Of a DNA stretch of 7,033 nucleotides, positions 6,820-7,033 are shown piece after piece. Below the pieces are notes generated by a model, which saw nothing but the letters and a program-made list of their open reading frames with translations, was not told the DNA's origin and did not search any database. Numbering within the stretch: position 1 is the stretch's first letter; every line of letters begins with the position of its first letter. The position numbers were made by a program, and so were the translations under genes. Origin of the DNA: Acidobacteriota bacterium. Its GTDB lineage: Bacteria; Acidobacteriota; Vicinamibacteria; Vicinamibacterales; SCN-69-37. The DNA lies in the NCBI GenBank assembly GCA_024653875.1, contig JANLHE010000193.1, positions 1 through 7,033 of the forward strand, read 5' to 3'.

Positions 6820-7033
6820 GCACTGTGGCGACGTATCGAACACACACCTGCGGCGAACTGCGCCGCGCCGATTGTGGCCAGACCGTCCTGCTCCAGGGCT
6901 GGGTCCACCGGGTGCGCGACCTGGGCGGCGTGACCTTCTTCGACATTCGCGATCGCCACGGCCTCACCCAGGTCGTGGTGCGCGCCGATGGCGACACCGC
7001 GACGGCCGCGAAGCTGCGGCCCGAGGGCGTGGT
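6816..7033 (+). CDS. aspS: Aspartate--tRNA ligase (3' partial)
   Basis: Only the first 72 or so residues are present before the window ends. They form the N-terminal OB-fold anticodon-binding domain of AspRS: YRTHTCGELR, then LLQGWVHRVRDLGGVTFFDIRDR and GLTQVVV. The RDLGGV-x-FFD-x-RDR pattern is characteristic of the bacterial type. The GTG start at 6816 overlaps the hisS TGA stop (GTGA), a 4-bp overlap that implies translational coupling. The hisS-aspS order is common in bacteria. Whether the enzyme is a discriminating or non-discriminating AspRS cannot be judged from this fragment. Confidence 0.96.
   Translation, partial: MSTVATYRTHTCGELRRADCGQTVLLQGWVHRVRDLGGVTFFDIRDRHGLTQVVVRADGDTATAAKLRPEGV

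Noticed and set aside
4933..6843. A 636-residue antisense ORF across the carbonic anhydrase gene and hisS
   Set aside because: Its translation is low-complexity His/Arg/Ala/Val-rich with no domain, and it mirrors two unmistakable conserved genes. It is a high-GC codon-position artefact.

Overview
This is a high-GC bacterial chromosome segment with dense coding on both strands. The mix of genes (a secreted AbgB-like M20 peptidase, a serine hydrolase of the beta-lactamase fold, housekeeping genes and stray toxin-antitoxin genes) and the codon use would suit an Acidobacteriota-type soil or environmental genome. That placement is an impression from gene style; no marker proves it.

Layout from left to right: (1) the 3' part of a serine hydrolase gene, plus strand, cut by the window edge. 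(2) moaA, minus strand, whose stop codon directly abuts the hydrolase stop codon. (3) A 66-bp divergent promoter region. (4) A 539-residue exported M20D (AbgB-like) metallopeptidase or amidohydrolase, plus strand. (5) A small accessory island of about 1.15 kb, about 3786-4950, entirely on the minus strand. It holds a PIN-domain toxin (vapC-like), a short antitoxin-like gene overlapping it by 8 bp, a 96-bp imperfect palindrome with the layout of an integron attC site, and an orphan AbrB/MazE-type antitoxin whose 3' end runs into the M20 gene. A 17-bp perfect inverted repeat brackets the island. (6) A gamma-class carbonic anhydrase family gene, plus strand. (7) hisS followed by the start of aspS, overlapping by 4 bp, a classic tRNA-synthetase operon.

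The core genes serve molybdenum cofactor synthesis, carbonic anhydrase-type chemistry and His/Asp tRNA charging. The two hydrolases probably act in the envelope or on peptides and amides. The island is the accessory part. The cassette-like arrangement (two-gene toxin-antitoxin module followed by an attC-like site in the same orientation) is the most interesting signal, but no integron integrase is in the window.

A second theme is promoter placement. Several genes (moaA, vapC, abrB and the carbonic anhydrase gene) have a -10-like hexamer only 6-9 nt from the start codon and no Shine-Dalgarno sequence, which suggests leaderless transcripts. The same -10 elements argue for start codons downstream of the longest possible ORF at the M20 gene (2166 rather than 2145) and hisS (5548 rather than 5503). 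No rRNA, tRNA, CRISPR array, transposase or integrase was seen. No stretch longer than 300 bp lacks a gene.
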